Of a DNA stretch of 51,773 nucleotides, positions 8,785 to 16,081 are shown piece by piece (the first letter of the stretch is position 1; every line of letters starts with the position of its first letter). A program made the position numbers and the translations under genes. The notes below the pieces were generated by a model. The model saw only the letters and a program-made list of their open reading frames with translations, was not told the origin of the DNA and ran no database searches. Location of the stretch: the NCBI GenBank assembly GCA_964583095.1, contig CAZOVB010000028.1, forward strand, positions 1 through 51,773, read 5' to 3'. This DNA comes from CAZOVB01 sp964583095 (lineage in GTDB: Bacteria > Planctomycetota > Phycisphaerae > SM23-33).

Positions 8785-8807
8785 AAAAGGCCCGGATATC
8801 CCGGACC
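8785..8807 (-). terminator. Terminator of the lone receiver gene
   Basis: Read on the minus strand: GGTCCGG-GATAT-CCGGGCC (with one G-U pair) followed by TTTTGT. It starts 14 bp beyond the stop of the receiver gene and separates it from rpsO. Confidence 0.75.
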
Positions 8808-8821
8808 TGGGAATCCTATCC

Positions 8822-9205
8822 TCACTCCCCGATCAGTTGCTTGACCGCGTCGATGAGTTTTTCCATCCGGAACGGTTTGTTCAGGTAGAGGTCCACCCCG
8901 AGAGTTTCGGCATAGACCCGATGACGCGTGCCCTGGTTTCCGGTGATCATGATCACACGCGGGGGGTCGGATTTCTTCTTGCCACGCTTGAGGCGTTCCA
9001 TGACGAGGAATCCGCTTCTGCCCGGGAGCATCTGGTCCAGGATCACCAGGTCCGGCTCCCGCTGCTGGGCCTGGCGGACGGCTTCATTTCCATTGGTGGC
9101 TGTGAGAATCTGCGGTCCCAGATCTTCCAGGGCCGACTGCATCGCCTGCAGAATGTCGCGGTCGTCGTCCACCAGAAGGACGCATTTATCTTCAAGTTCT
9201 ACCAT
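8822..9205 (-). CDS. Stand-alone response-regulator receiver protein
   Basis: 127 residues, a single CheY-like receiver domain: acidic pair in LLVDDDRD (10-17), phospho-acceptor D57 in VILDQMLPG, T88 in IMITGN and K110 in LNKPF. All phosphorylation residues are intact and there is no output domain. The insertion RLKRGKKKSDPPR before the fourth strand is somewhat basic. No kinase gene is adjacent: the neighbours are rpsO and the ORP cluster. It may act in a phosphorelay or by protein-protein contact; its partner is unknown. Confidence 0.92.
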   Translation of the reverse strand: MVELEDKCVLLVDDDRDILQAMQSALEDLGPQILTATNGNEAVRQAQQREPDLVILDQMLPGRSGFLVMERLKRGKKKSDPPRVIMITGNQGTRHRVYAETLGVDLYLNKPFRMEKLIDAVKQLIGE

Positions 9206-9328
9206 AGGTGTCTCACTCCAGTCATACCATCCGGTAGTCGATTGGATGGAATCACGAAATTCTAGTGGAGCCTGCCGGCCCTGTCAAGGTCGGGAAAACC
9301 GGAAGTTGTTTTCCAATGTGCGGAAATT

Positions 9329-9778
9329 TCAGATGTTTCTCTCCCTCCGGCGAAGCATAAACTTCCCGGTCCCGCAGGCCTTGGTGATTCCGCTCTGAAG
9401 AATCCGTGCCTCGACAACAAACAGCGGGGTCTGGCTTCGCGAAATCCACGCACGGATCTGCATGCAATCTTCCAGGGCGATCGGATGCCGGAAGCGGACC
9501 TTCAGTTCCGCCGTGACCGCCTCGATTCCATGAGCGAAGAGGCAGTTGGTCATCGCTCCGTCCAGCAGCGAGGAAGTCACGCCCCCATGCAGCAGACTCG
9601 GATAACCTTGCAGAAGCCGGCCGGCCTGGAATTCAGCCCAGACCGAGCCGTCCTCGTGCAAGTCGAAGCGCAGGCCCAATCCCGCAGGTTGTTCGCGGCC
9701 ACAGACCACGCAATGCGGGTGGGCCCGGCTTTGGATCCGTCTGAGGCTTCCGGCGTCGGGCTTAGTGGTCGCAGACAT
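9329..9778 (-). CDS. PaaI-family hotdog thioesterase
   Basis: 149 residues. The HCVVCGREQPAGLGLRF start (residues 22-38) and LLQGYPSLLHGGVTSSLLDGAM are typical of PaaI/YbgC-type hotdog acyl-CoA thioesterases with an N-terminal CxxC. The start ATG at 9776-9778 overlaps the 3' end of the MrpORP gene by 17 bp, so it is translationally coupled and the last gene of the leftward ORP operon. The substrate is unknown. The link with the ORP genes is positional only. Confidence 0.85.
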   Translation of the reverse strand: MSATTKPDAGSLRRIQSRAHPHCVVCGREQPAGLGLRFDLHEDGSVWAEFQAGRLLQGYPSLLHGGVTSSLLDGAMTNCLFAHGIEAVTAELKVRFRHPIALEDCMQIRAWISRSQTPLFVVEARILQSGITKACGTGKFMLRRRERNI

Positions 9779-10991
9779 TCCGGCCCGATTCGAGCGTTCC
9801 TGCCAGGTAGGCCGAGACGATCGCCTCGGGAGATTCGACCGGGGCCCCCACGACCACTTCGATGCCGTTTTGGGCAAAGAGATCCTGGGCTCGTTTGCCC
9901 ATTCCGCCGGAAATGATGACCTGGGCTCCTTGTTCGTGAAGCCAGCGGGGAAGAACGCCTGGCTCGTGGGGCGGAGGGGTGAGGTACTCGACCTCCTTCA
10001 AGGTTCTGCTCCGGGTATCGGCGTCCACGATTGCGAACTGCTCGCAGTGTCCAAAATGCAGGCAGAGTTGTCCGTTCGCTACGGGCAAAGCAATTTTCAT
10101 ATGTTGTATCTCCTGTTGGGGCTTTTGAGGGTCTTGATGTTCCGTTGGTTTATCGTTGGTGAGCAGGGGTTCAACGATCCTGGCAAAGGCCTGCCCGGCG
10201 AGACTTTCAGCGTGCACAGCCGAGAAGGGCCTGCCCGCATCCCCGCAGGAGACGATCTTCGGATCCAGCGGAATGGACCCGAGAAACGGGACTTGCGCTT
10301 CGGTGGCCAGCTTCGTTCCGCCCCCGGATGCAAACAGGTCGATCTTCTCCCGGCAGTGCGGACAGGTCAGGTGGCTCATATTCTCCACCAGCCCCGCGAT
10401 GGGAAGATTCAGCGACCGGCAAAAAGAGATGCTCTTGCGCACGTCGGCGGTCGCAACGTCCTGACCGGTCGTGACAATGACAGCCGAGGCGTTCGCTCCG
10501 ACAAGCTCTGCCACGGCAAGCGGTTCGTCTCCGGTTCCGGGCGGTGAGTCGATTACGAGGCAGTCCAGCGGGCCCCAGCGGACATCCTTGAGCAGTTTGC
10601 GGATGATGTTGAATTTCATCGGTCCGCGCCAGATCACGGCGTCCTGTTCGTTGGCAAGCAGCAGTCCGACCGAAACGACCAGCAGATTCGGACCTGCCGG
10701 AATCGGTGCGATGCCTCCATCGGCGTCGGCCCCGATCCGCTGTCCCGACAAGCCCAGCATTCGGGGAATCGACGGGCCGTGCAGGTCCACGTCCAGCAGT
10801 CCGACCTTCTTTCCTGCTCGGGCCAGGGCGACGGCAAGGTTGGCTGCAACGGTGCTCTTGCCCACGCCGCCTTTGCCGGAAAGCACGACGAGCTTTCGCC
10901 CGATACGCTCCATTTGCGTCTGGAGCTCCAGGGATTCCAGGTCCTGCGGTGTTGAATTCGGGCAGCAGGGCGAGCATTGGGAGGAAGTCAT
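9762..10991 (-). CDS. MrpORP: Mrp/NBP35-type Fe-S carrier ATPase fused to a dinitrogenase-cofactor (ORP) domain
   Basis: 409 residues. The N-terminal CSPCC (C6, C9, C10) precedes Walker A SGKGGVGKST (38-47), the ParA/Mrp DxDxxGPS element and IDSPPGTGDEP. TCPHC, typical of Mrp scaffold proteins, lies near residue 260. From about residue 298 a NifX/NifB-like domain begins (MKIALPVANG...LCLHFGHCEQF). This domain order is known as MrpORP in sulfate reducers, where it belongs to the orange-protein complex. ATG 10989-10991 is chosen because it precedes the Cys cluster; GAAAGG lies further upstream. The fusion joint has a strong internal ribosome-binding site and ATG (see findings). It lies 91 bp after the ORP gene in the same operon. 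Confidence 0.93.
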   Translation of the reverse strand: MTSSQCSPCCPNSTPQDLESLELQTQMERIGRKLVVLSGKGGVGKSTVAANLAVALARAGKKVGLLDVDLHGPSIPRMLGLSGQRIGADADGGIAPIPAGPNLLVVSVGLLLANEQDAVIWRGPMKFNIIRKLLKDVRWGPLDCLVIDSPPGTGDEPLAVAELVGANASAVIVTTGQDVATADVRKSISFCRSLNLPIAGLVENMSHLTCPHCREKIDLFASGGGTKLATEAQVPFLGSIPLDPKIVSCGDAGRPFSAVHAESLAGQAFARIVEPLLTNDKPTEHQDPQKPQQEIQHMKIALPVANGQLCLHFGHCEQFAIVDADTRSRTLKEVEYLTPPPHEPGVLPRWLHEQGAQVIISGGMGKRAQDLFAQNGIEVVVGAPVESPEAIVSAYLAGTLESGRNVCDH

Positions 10992-11082
10992 TGTTGTTGG
11001 GGGCCTTTCACAAAGAGGGTCTTTCCGGTTCGGGCAGCTTGGGCCGTCGCATTCGCCGGCGCCAGGAAGGGGGTCAGGGTAA

Positions 11083-11445
11083 TCAAACCCAGTGGCCTTC
11101 CACATCGGCGTCCTGGTTGGCCTGGAGTTGGCCGTCCTGGAACTGCCGGACCGCATCGGCCACCGTCGGGCCTGCGCCGGTGCAGACAAGAATGCCGGCT
11201 GCCCGGAGAGTCGCAAAAGCCTTGGGCCCCACATGTCCGGTCAGGACGACCTTGGCACCGCACTGGGCTGCAAGCTTTCCTGCCTGGATGCCGGCGCCCT
11301 GGGCGGCATTGAGGTTCTGGACGTTGTCTACCGGCTGATAGGCTTGCGTTTCGGTGTCGAAGACGATGAAGCATTTGGCCCGGCCAAACCGCGGATCCAC
11401 CTTGGCCTGCGGATCAGGCTCCTGGGCTGTGATGAGAATCTTCAT
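11083..11445 (-). CDS. Orange-protein-like dinitrogenase iron-molybdenum cofactor-binding protein
   Basis: 120 residues of the NifX/NifB/MTH1175 family: MKILITAQEPDPQAKVDPRFGRAK (RFGR, residues 19-22), AQGAGIQAGKLAAQCGAKVVLTGHVGP and the C-terminal ADVEGHWV typical of ORP proteins. In Desulfovibrio the homologue binds a Mo-Cu-sulfide cluster; cofactor binding here is inferred. ATG 11443-11445 follows AAAGGAACCC. It is the first gene after the sigma54 promoter at 11479-11493 and is followed by MrpORP. Confidence 0.93.
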   Translation of the reverse strand: MKILITAQEPDPQAKVDPRFGRAKCFIVFDTETQAYQPVDNVQNLNAAQGAGIQAGKLAAQCGAKVVLTGHVGPKAFATLRAAGILVCTGAGPTVADAVRQFQDGQLQANQDADVEGHWV

Positions 11446-11478
11446 ATCGGGTTCCTTTCGAGTCTGGATGGAAAGGAA

Positions 11479-11493
11479 GCAACTTGCGTGCCA
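11479..11493 (-). promoter_or_regulatory. Sigma54 (-24/-12) promoter of the leftward ORP operon
   Basis: Read on the minus strand: TGGCAC-GCAAG-TTGC, a full match to the TGGCAC-N5-TTGC consensus. The predicted start site is about 22 nt upstream of the ORP ATG, leaving room for the AAAGGA ribosome-binding site. A sigma54 activator gene lies immediately upstream. Confidence 0.9.
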
Positions 11494-11600
11494 GAAGCGT
11501 GGCAGAGATTATATTGGCCATAACCGACTTAAAAAACAGGGTTTACCGTTGAGTTGTCCGTGAAGGCTGATCAAAGGCCCTTTTGAAACCGGGAAAAGAT

Positions 11601-11615
11601 TGCAAAATGCACGAT
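11601..11615. promoter_or_regulatory. Candidate enhancer (UAS1) for the ORP-locus sigma54 activator
   Basis: The 15-bp sequence TGCAAAATGCACGAT contains the palindrome TGCA-AAA-TGCA. The same 15 bp occur at 13054-13068. It lies about 115 bp upstream of the -24 element at 11493 and touches the stop codon of the activator gene, which is a usual enhancer distance for sigma54 activators. Confidence 0.65.
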
Positions 11616-12973
11616 CAACCCCGCTGGCCGCGTCCGTCGGTCTCGGGCGATTGGATGTCCAGCTTTTTGATCTTTCGATAGAGCGTGCTGGGATTGATGC
11701 CCAGGTCCCGGGCGGCCTGTTTTCGGTTGCCCCGGCGTCTTCGGAGGGTTTCGACAATGAGCATTTTCTCCATGGATTCCAGGCTCATCGGGCCTCTGGG
11801 GGCAACGGTGTCGGTTTCCTTGGGCCTGAGTTCCGAGGGCAGATGCGCAAGTTCGATGCGCCCCGTTCTGCAAAGGACGAACGCCTGCTCGATGATGTTC
11901 TCCAGTTCGCGGACGTTGCCTGGAAAGTCGTGATCCATCAGCCGAGCCAGGACTTCGTCCGAGACGCCTGCGATCTGCTTGCCCTGGAGGCCGTTGAACC
12001 GGGCCACCAGATGATCCACCAGCAAAGGGATGTCCTCGCGACGACGTCGCAGAGAGGGAAGGTCAAGATGCACCACGCGGATGCGGTAGTAGAGGTCTTC
12101 GCGAAAGGTGCCCTGACGGGTCAGTTCTGCCAGGTCCTGGTTGGTGGCCGCGATGACCCGCACATCCACCGGGACAGGTTCAACCGAGCCCAACGGCTCG
12201 ACCTTGCGTTCCTGGAGTACCCGAAGCAGTCGGACCTGCATGGCCTGGGAGACGTCTCCGATTTCATCCAGGAAGAGCGTACCCCCATCGGCCAACTGAA
12301 AGCGCCCCGGTTTGTCGCGGCGCGCGTCGGTGAAGGCCCCGGCCTTGTGGCCAAACAGCTCGCTTTCCAGAAGGGTATCGGGCAGCGCGGCGCAGTTGAC
12401 CGCGACAAAGGGCTTGTCCTTCCGGGGCGAGAGGTTGTGGATCGCCCGCGCGAAAAGCTCCTTGCCCGTCCCGCTGGGGCCCTCGATCAGAACCGTGCTG
12501 GTGCTCTGAGCGACTTGCGGTACCAGATCGAAAAGCTCCTGCATGGCCGGGCTGGAGCCCACGATGTCCTCGAAGGTATAGCGGGCCTGGAGCTGCTTCT
12601 GGAGCTTCTCGATCTGCGTCAGATCCTGGAAGGTTTCAACCCCGCCGACGATTCGCCCTGTGTTGTCCTTGAGCAGAGCGGTGGCGATACGAATCGGAAT
12701 GCGTCGGCCCTGCTGGTCTACAATATGCCCGGTGGCGTTGAGCACCGGCTTGCCGCTGTCCATGGTCTTTCGAAGGGGGCAATTTTTCTCGCAGATGTCC
12801 GCCCGGAACACGTCGCAGCAACTCGATCCGATGGCCTGGTTCCTGGAGACGCCCGTGATTCTCTCCGCTGCCCGGTTGAAGGCGGTGATCCGCCAATCGG
12901 GGTCCACGGTGAAAACCCCTTCGTTTACCGAGTCGAGAATGGCCGTCTCCCTCTGTAGGGCAGTAGGCTCCAT
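11615..12973 (-). CDS. PAS-domain sigma54-dependent activator of the ORP locus
   Basis: 452 residues. PAS domain at about 8-120 with a cysteine group C52, C53, C61, C65. AAA+ domain with Walker A GPSGTGKE (165-172), contact loop GAFTDA (212-217, where most activators have GAFTGA) and Walker B LFLDEIGD. C-terminal Fis-type helix-turn-helix GNRKQAARDLGINPSTLYRKI. There is no receiver domain, so control is probably by ligand or redox signal at the PAS domain rather than by phosphorylation. It sits between the two ORP operons, as its counterpart does in Desulfovibrio, where the divergent ORP operons are co-regulated by sigma54 and a cognate regulator. It ends exactly at the candidate enhancer UAS1. 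Confidence 0.93.
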   Translation of the reverse strand: MEPTALQRETAILDSVNEGVFTVDPDWRITAFNRAAERITGVSRNQAIGSSCCDVFRADICEKNCPLRKTMDSGKPVLNATGHIVDQQGRRIPIRIATALLKDNTGRIVGGVETFQDLTQIEKLQKQLQARYTFEDIVGSSPAMQELFDLVPQVAQSTSTVLIEGPSGTGKELFARAIHNLSPRKDKPFVAVNCAALPDTLLESELFGHKAGAFTDARRDKPGRFQLADGGTLFLDEIGDVSQAMQVRLLRVLQERKVEPLGSVEPVPVDVRVIAATNQDLAELTRQGTFREDLYYRIRVVHLDLPSLRRRREDIPLLVDHLVARFNGLQGKQIAGVSDEVLARLMDHDFPGNVRELENIIEQAFVLCRTGRIELAHLPSELRPKETDTVAPRGPMSLESMEKMLIVETLRRRRGNRKQAARDLGINPSTLYRKIKKLDIQSPETDGRGQRG

Positions 12974-13053
12974 GGCAGGTACCTTTCAGTTGCAAATCGG
13001 CAGACTTCTTTCGTGTATCCGTGCAAGTTACAATAGTTGGCTCGGAAAAGAAA

Positions 13054-13068
13054 TGCAAAATGCACGAT
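13054..13068. promoter_or_regulatory. Candidate enhancer (UAS2) in the divergent ORP control region
   Basis: Second exact copy of the 15-bp sequence TGCAAAATGCACGAT, same orientation as UAS1. It lies about 80 bp upstream of the -24-like element at 13140 and 81 bp from the activator start, so it could serve the rightward operon and autoregulate the activator. The surrounding 197-bp gap (12974-13170) holds no gene. Confidence 0.65.
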
Positions 13069-13139
13069 ACGGAGGGGCGAATCGACGATCAAAGGCGATC
13101 TGAGCCGGAAAACAGCTCTTCAAGCGGCAAAATTCACTC

Positions 13140-13154
13140 TGGCACGCCATTTGA
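13140..13154 (+). promoter_or_regulatory. Probable sigma54 promoter of the rightward ORP operon
   Basis: TGGCAC-GCCAT-TTGA: perfect -24 element and correct spacing, but the -12 GC is GA. The predicted start site would be only about 5 nt before the ATG at 13171, leaving no room for a ribosome-binding site, so the exact promoter needs confirmation. Confidence 0.5.
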
Positions 13155-13170
13155 ACATGCTCTGGGCGTA

Positions 13171-13563
13171 ATGAACGTAGCGATCCCCATCTGGCAAAGC
13201 CGCGTCAGCCCCGTCTTCGATGTGGCCGGAGAAATGCTCGTCGCTCGAATCCGGGATGGCTGTCTGGAGTACTCTGGGCAGGTTCCAATAACCGCCCAGG
13301 GCCCCCAGGCCCGCGCCGAGGTGCTTCAGGAAGCCGAAGTGGACGTGCTGATCTGCGGCGCGATCTCCTGGTCGATGGAGCGGGCGATCTGCGCAGCGGG
13401 GATCGAAGTGATCTCGCAGACCTGCGGCCAGGTGCAGACCGTTCTGGGTGCGTATCTCGATGGCCGGCTCCAGCGAGGCGAGTTTCTGATGCCCGGCTGC
13501 TGTCGGCGACGGCGAAGGATGCGTTCCAGGGGCGGCGGCCGGGGCAGACGTCTGCAGGACTGA
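13171..13563 (+). CDS. NifX/ORP-like cofactor-binding protein with Arg/Gly-rich tail
   Basis: 130 residues. MNVAIPIWQSRVSPVFDVAGEM is the N-terminal strand-loop of NifB/NifX-type domains (SRVSPVFD), followed by EVDVLICGAISWSMERAI. The C-terminus CCRRRRRMRSRGGGRGRRLQD is unusually basic. ATG 13171 is the family-consistent start although the frame is open for 150 bp upstream; no clear ribosome-binding site precedes it. It is the first gene of the rightward ORP operon and is followed after 22 bp by the first small Cys protein. The role is presumably in metal-sulfur cluster or ORP-complex function (inference from family and context). Confidence 0.85.
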   Translation: MNVAIPIWQSRVSPVFDVAGEMLVARIRDGCLEYSGQVPITAQGPQARAEVLQEAEVDVLICGAISWSMERAICAAGIEVISQTCGQVQTVLGAYLDGRLQRGEFLMPGCCRRRRRMRSRGGGRGRRLQD

Positions 13564-13585
13564 CCAGATCAGAAAGGAAACAAGT

Positions 13586-13783
13586 ATGCCCAGAGGTGAT
13601 GGAAACGGACCCGCACAGCGAGGCCAGAGAGGCCGAGGCCGGATGGGCGGAGCCTTTTCGGCCGGCCCGGCCGGCAAGTGCGTCTGCCCGGTGTGCGGAG
13701 CCGAAAGGCCGCACGTGCAGGGCAACCCCTGTAACGAGCAGATTTGCCCGAAATGCAACGCGAGAATGACCCGAGGTCGTTGA
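13586..13783 (+). CDS. Small zinc-ribbon-like protein with MPRGDG N-terminus
   Basis: 65 residues starting MPRGDGNGPAQRGQRGRGRM, then two Cys pairs (CVCPVC and CPKC) plus an intervening Cys, suggesting a zinc ribbon or a small metal-sulfur site. The N-terminal MPRGDGxGP and its DNA are nearly the same as in the following gene, suggesting duplication of at least the 5' end or a common targeting/assembly tag. AAAGGAA precedes the ATG. Such small proteins are common in ORP-type clusters; the function is unknown. Confidence 0.8.
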   Translation: MPRGDGNGPAQRGQRGRGRMGGAFSAGPAGKCVCPVCGAERPHVQGNPCNEQICPKCNARMTRGR

Positions 13784-13815
13784 GGCCTCCCAACCCAAAG
13801 ACAAGGAGTAAGATC

Positions 13816-14193
13816 ATGCCTAGAGGTGATGGAACCGGGCCCCAGGGAATGGGCTCCATGACAGGACGCGCAGCGGGATACTGCGCAGGATTTGGTGTCC
13901 CCGGATTCGCCAATGCGGTTGGCGGTTTTGGACGAGGTTTCGGCGGGGGCTTCGGGGGTGGCCGAGGCGGCCGGGGAGGACGAGGCTTCCGAAACCGCTA
14001 TTGCGCAACCGGGCTGACCGGTTGGCAGCGAGCGGCCATGCCCGGCCAAACGCCCTTTGCCCCCGGCCAGGGCGCCCCGGGCGCAGAGGCGCAACTGGAC
14101 ATGCTCAAGGACCAGGCCCAAATGCACGCCGACGCCCTGGAAGACATTCGCAAAAGGATTGACGAAATCGAGTCGGCCCGGGAAGAAAGCTAA
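13816..14193 (+). CDS. DUF5320-like Gly-rich small protein
   Basis: 125 residues. MPRGDGTGPQGMGSMTGRAAGYC is the DUF5320-type N-terminus. The middle is a Gly/Phe/Arg-rich low-complexity stretch (about residues 35-58), and the C-terminus is a coiled-coil-like helix (AQLDMLKDQAQMHADALEDI). ATG 13816 has AAGGAG upstream; the frame also extends into the preceding gene but that start is less likely. DUF5320 proteins accompany NifX-like and MinD-ferredoxin genes in many anaerobes. Their biochemical role is unknown. Confidence 0.85.
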   Translation: MPRGDGTGPQGMGSMTGRAAGYCAGFGVPGFANAVGGFGRGFGGGFGGGRGGRGGRGFRNRYCATGLTGWQRAAMPGQTPFAPGQGAPGAEAQLDMLKDQAQMHADALEDIRKRIDEIESAREES

Positions 14194-14280
14194 GCCGCCT
14201 GGGCGACCAGTGGAAGCTGGGCCCTCGCGGGGCATCGATGCCTTGCGAGGGCCCTGCGGTCCTGGCGAAAGGAAGTTTCA

Positions 14281-15168
14281 ATGAGAATCGCCGTATGCAG
14301 CGGCAAGGGGGGGACGGGAAAGACGACGGTCGCGACGAACCTGGCCGTGACGGCCTCGCGAACCGGCCGCTCGACAGCCTATCTGGACTGCGACGTGGAG
14401 GAGCCCAACGGATGGCTCTTCCTGCTGCCCGAGATCCAGAAGACTCTCCCGGTGGAGGTGAGCATTCCCGCCGTGGACCACGAAAAATGCACCGCCTGTG
14501 GCAAGTGCGGGCAGATATGTCAGTTTTCTGCCATTGTCGCGATGGGAACAGAGGTGCTTATCTTCCCGGAGCTTTGCCACGGGTGTGGAGGATGCTGGGA
14601 GGTCTGTCCGGTCGGGGCGGTGAGCGAGGCGCATCGCCGGACGGGGGAGATCGAGTTCGGTCGGTCCGGCGACCTGTACTGTGTCACCGGCAAGCTCCGT
14701 ATCGGCGAGGCGATGAGCCCTCCGGTGATCCACGCGGTCAAGCTGTCCGCCCCGGAAGTGGAGGTGACATTTCTGGATGCCCCTCCGGGCACCAGTTGCC
14801 CGGTCATCGAAGCCATTGGCGGCGTTGACCTGGTGCTGCTGGTGACCGAGCCGACGCCCTTCGGGCTCAATGATCTGAAGCTTGCGGTGGAAATGATTCG
14901 CGCCCTTGGCCTGCCCTTTGCCGTCGTGGTCAACCGCGCGGGCATCGGTGACGGCCGGACCCAGGCTTTCTGCCAGGAAGAAGGGATCGAGATTCTCTCT
15001 GAGATTCCCGACGACCGGGAGGTGGCAAAAGCCTACTCCCGGGGGGAACTGGCCTGCGACTCCATTCCTGCCTATTCGCGGCGATGCGAGCATCTGCTCG
15101 AAGCTGTCACGCAGCGGGCAGCAACAGATGGCCTTGCCGCGGGGCCCAGAGGGGGGCCGGAGCAATGA
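14281..15168 (+). CDS. MinD/ParA-type ATPase with inserted two-cluster ferredoxin domain (first copy)
   Basis: 295 residues. Deviant Walker A at the extreme N-terminus, CSGKGGTGKTT (6-16), then a bacterial ferredoxin insert with two [4Fe-4S] motifs (CTACGKCGQIC and CHGCGGCWEVCP), then DAPPGTSCPVIEA and VVNRAGIGDG of the ATPase core. Homologues in Desulfovibrio are subunits of the ORP complex. AAAGGAAG precedes the ATG. It overlaps the next gene by 4 bp (ATGA), so the two paralogues are translationally coupled and may form a heterodimer (inference). Confidence 0.95.
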   Translation: MRIAVCSGKGGTGKTTVATNLAVTASRTGRSTAYLDCDVEEPNGWLFLLPEIQKTLPVEVSIPAVDHEKCTACGKCGQICQFSAIVAMGTEVLIFPELCHGCGGCWEVCPVGAVSEAHRRTGEIEFGRSGDLYCVTGKLRIGEAMSPPVIHAVKLSAPEVEVTFLDAPPGTSCPVIEAIGGVDLVLLVTEPTPFGLNDLKLAVEMIRALGLPFAVVVNRAGIGDGRTQAFCQEEGIEILSEIPDDREVAKAYSRGELACDSIPAYSRRCEHLLEAVTQRAATDGLAAGPRGGPEQ

Positions 15169-16079
15169 ACTCTTCCACGAAGGAACTGGTCGTGATCAGC
15201 GGAAAAGGCGGTACAGGCAAGACGTCGGTCGTCGCCGGGTTTGCTGTTCTGGCTCGGGGAGTTGTGCTGGCCGACTGTGACGTGGATGCCTCAGATCTTC
15301 ACCTGGTCCTTGCCCCGGAGGTCCAGCGCAGCGAGCCCTTCTCCGGGGGCAAGCGAGCGAAGATTGATCCGGGCAAGTGTATTCGTTGCGGAAAGTGTAT
15401 GGCCCTCTGTCGATTCGGGGCGATTGGGCCGACTGCGGCGGACGAACAGCAGCCCAGCGACGCCTTCCGAGTCGATCCTGTCCAGTGCGAAGGTTGCGGG
15501 GTCTGCGCCTGGTTCTGCCCGGCCGGTGCAGTGGAGTTCGGCCCGGCGGTCAATGGTCAGTGGTTTGTTTCGTGCACGCGTGTCGGCATGATGGTTCACG
15601 CCAGGCTCGGCATCGCGGAGGAGAACTCCGGAAAGCTCGTGACAACGGTTCGCAGGGAAGCGGCACGGATCGCAGCCACGGAGGCCTGCGATACGCTGCT
15701 GGTAGACGGCTCGCCGGGGATCGGCTGTCCGGTGATCGCGTCGATGACCGGGTCCGACATGGTGTTGATTGTAACTGAACCGACCGTCAGTGGACTCCAC
15801 GATATGGAGCGTGTGGCGGATGTGGCCGAGCATTTCGGAATCTCCGCAATGGTCTGCGTGAACAAGTGGGACCTGAACTCCGAGATGACCACCCAGATCC
15901 GACAGGAAGCTGCTCGCCGCGGCCTGGCGTTCGCAGGACGCGTGCGCTATGATCAGGCCGTCACCGACGCCCAGATTCATCGCAGGTCTGTGGTCGAATA
16001 CACCCAGCGGGGAGCCAGTGAAGATATCTCTCACCTCTGGTCGCGTGTGGAGGCCCAGTTGCGTACCTCAGGAGCCTGA
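15165..16079 (+). CDS. MinD/ParA-type ATPase with inserted two-cluster ferredoxin domain (second copy)
   Basis: 304 residues, paralogue of the preceding gene: Walker A SGKGGTGKTS (about 12-21), ferredoxin motifs CIRCGKCMALC and CEGCGVCAWFCP, then VDGSPGIGCPVIA and VCVNKWDLN. The expected D[AS]PPGT core is DGSPGIGCP here, a small divergence. The start ATG at 15165 overlaps the stop of the first copy. Probably a nucleotide-driven Fe-S carrier or redox switch in the ORP complex; the partner and reaction are not known. Confidence 0.94.
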   Translation: MNSSTKELVVISGKGGTGKTSVVAGFAVLARGVVLADCDVDASDLHLVLAPEVQRSEPFSGGKRAKIDPGKCIRCGKCMALCRFGAIGPTAADEQQPSDAFRVDPVQCEGCGVCAWFCPAGAVEFGPAVNGQWFVSCTRVGMMVHARLGIAEENSGKLVTTVRREAARIAATEACDTLLVDGSPGIGCPVIASMTGSDMVLIVTEPTVSGLHDMERVADVAEHFGISAMVCVNKWDLNSEMTTQIRQEAARRGLAFAGRVRYDQAVTDAQIHRRSVVEYTQRGASEDISHLWSRVEAQLRTSGA

Positions 16080-16081
16080 GC

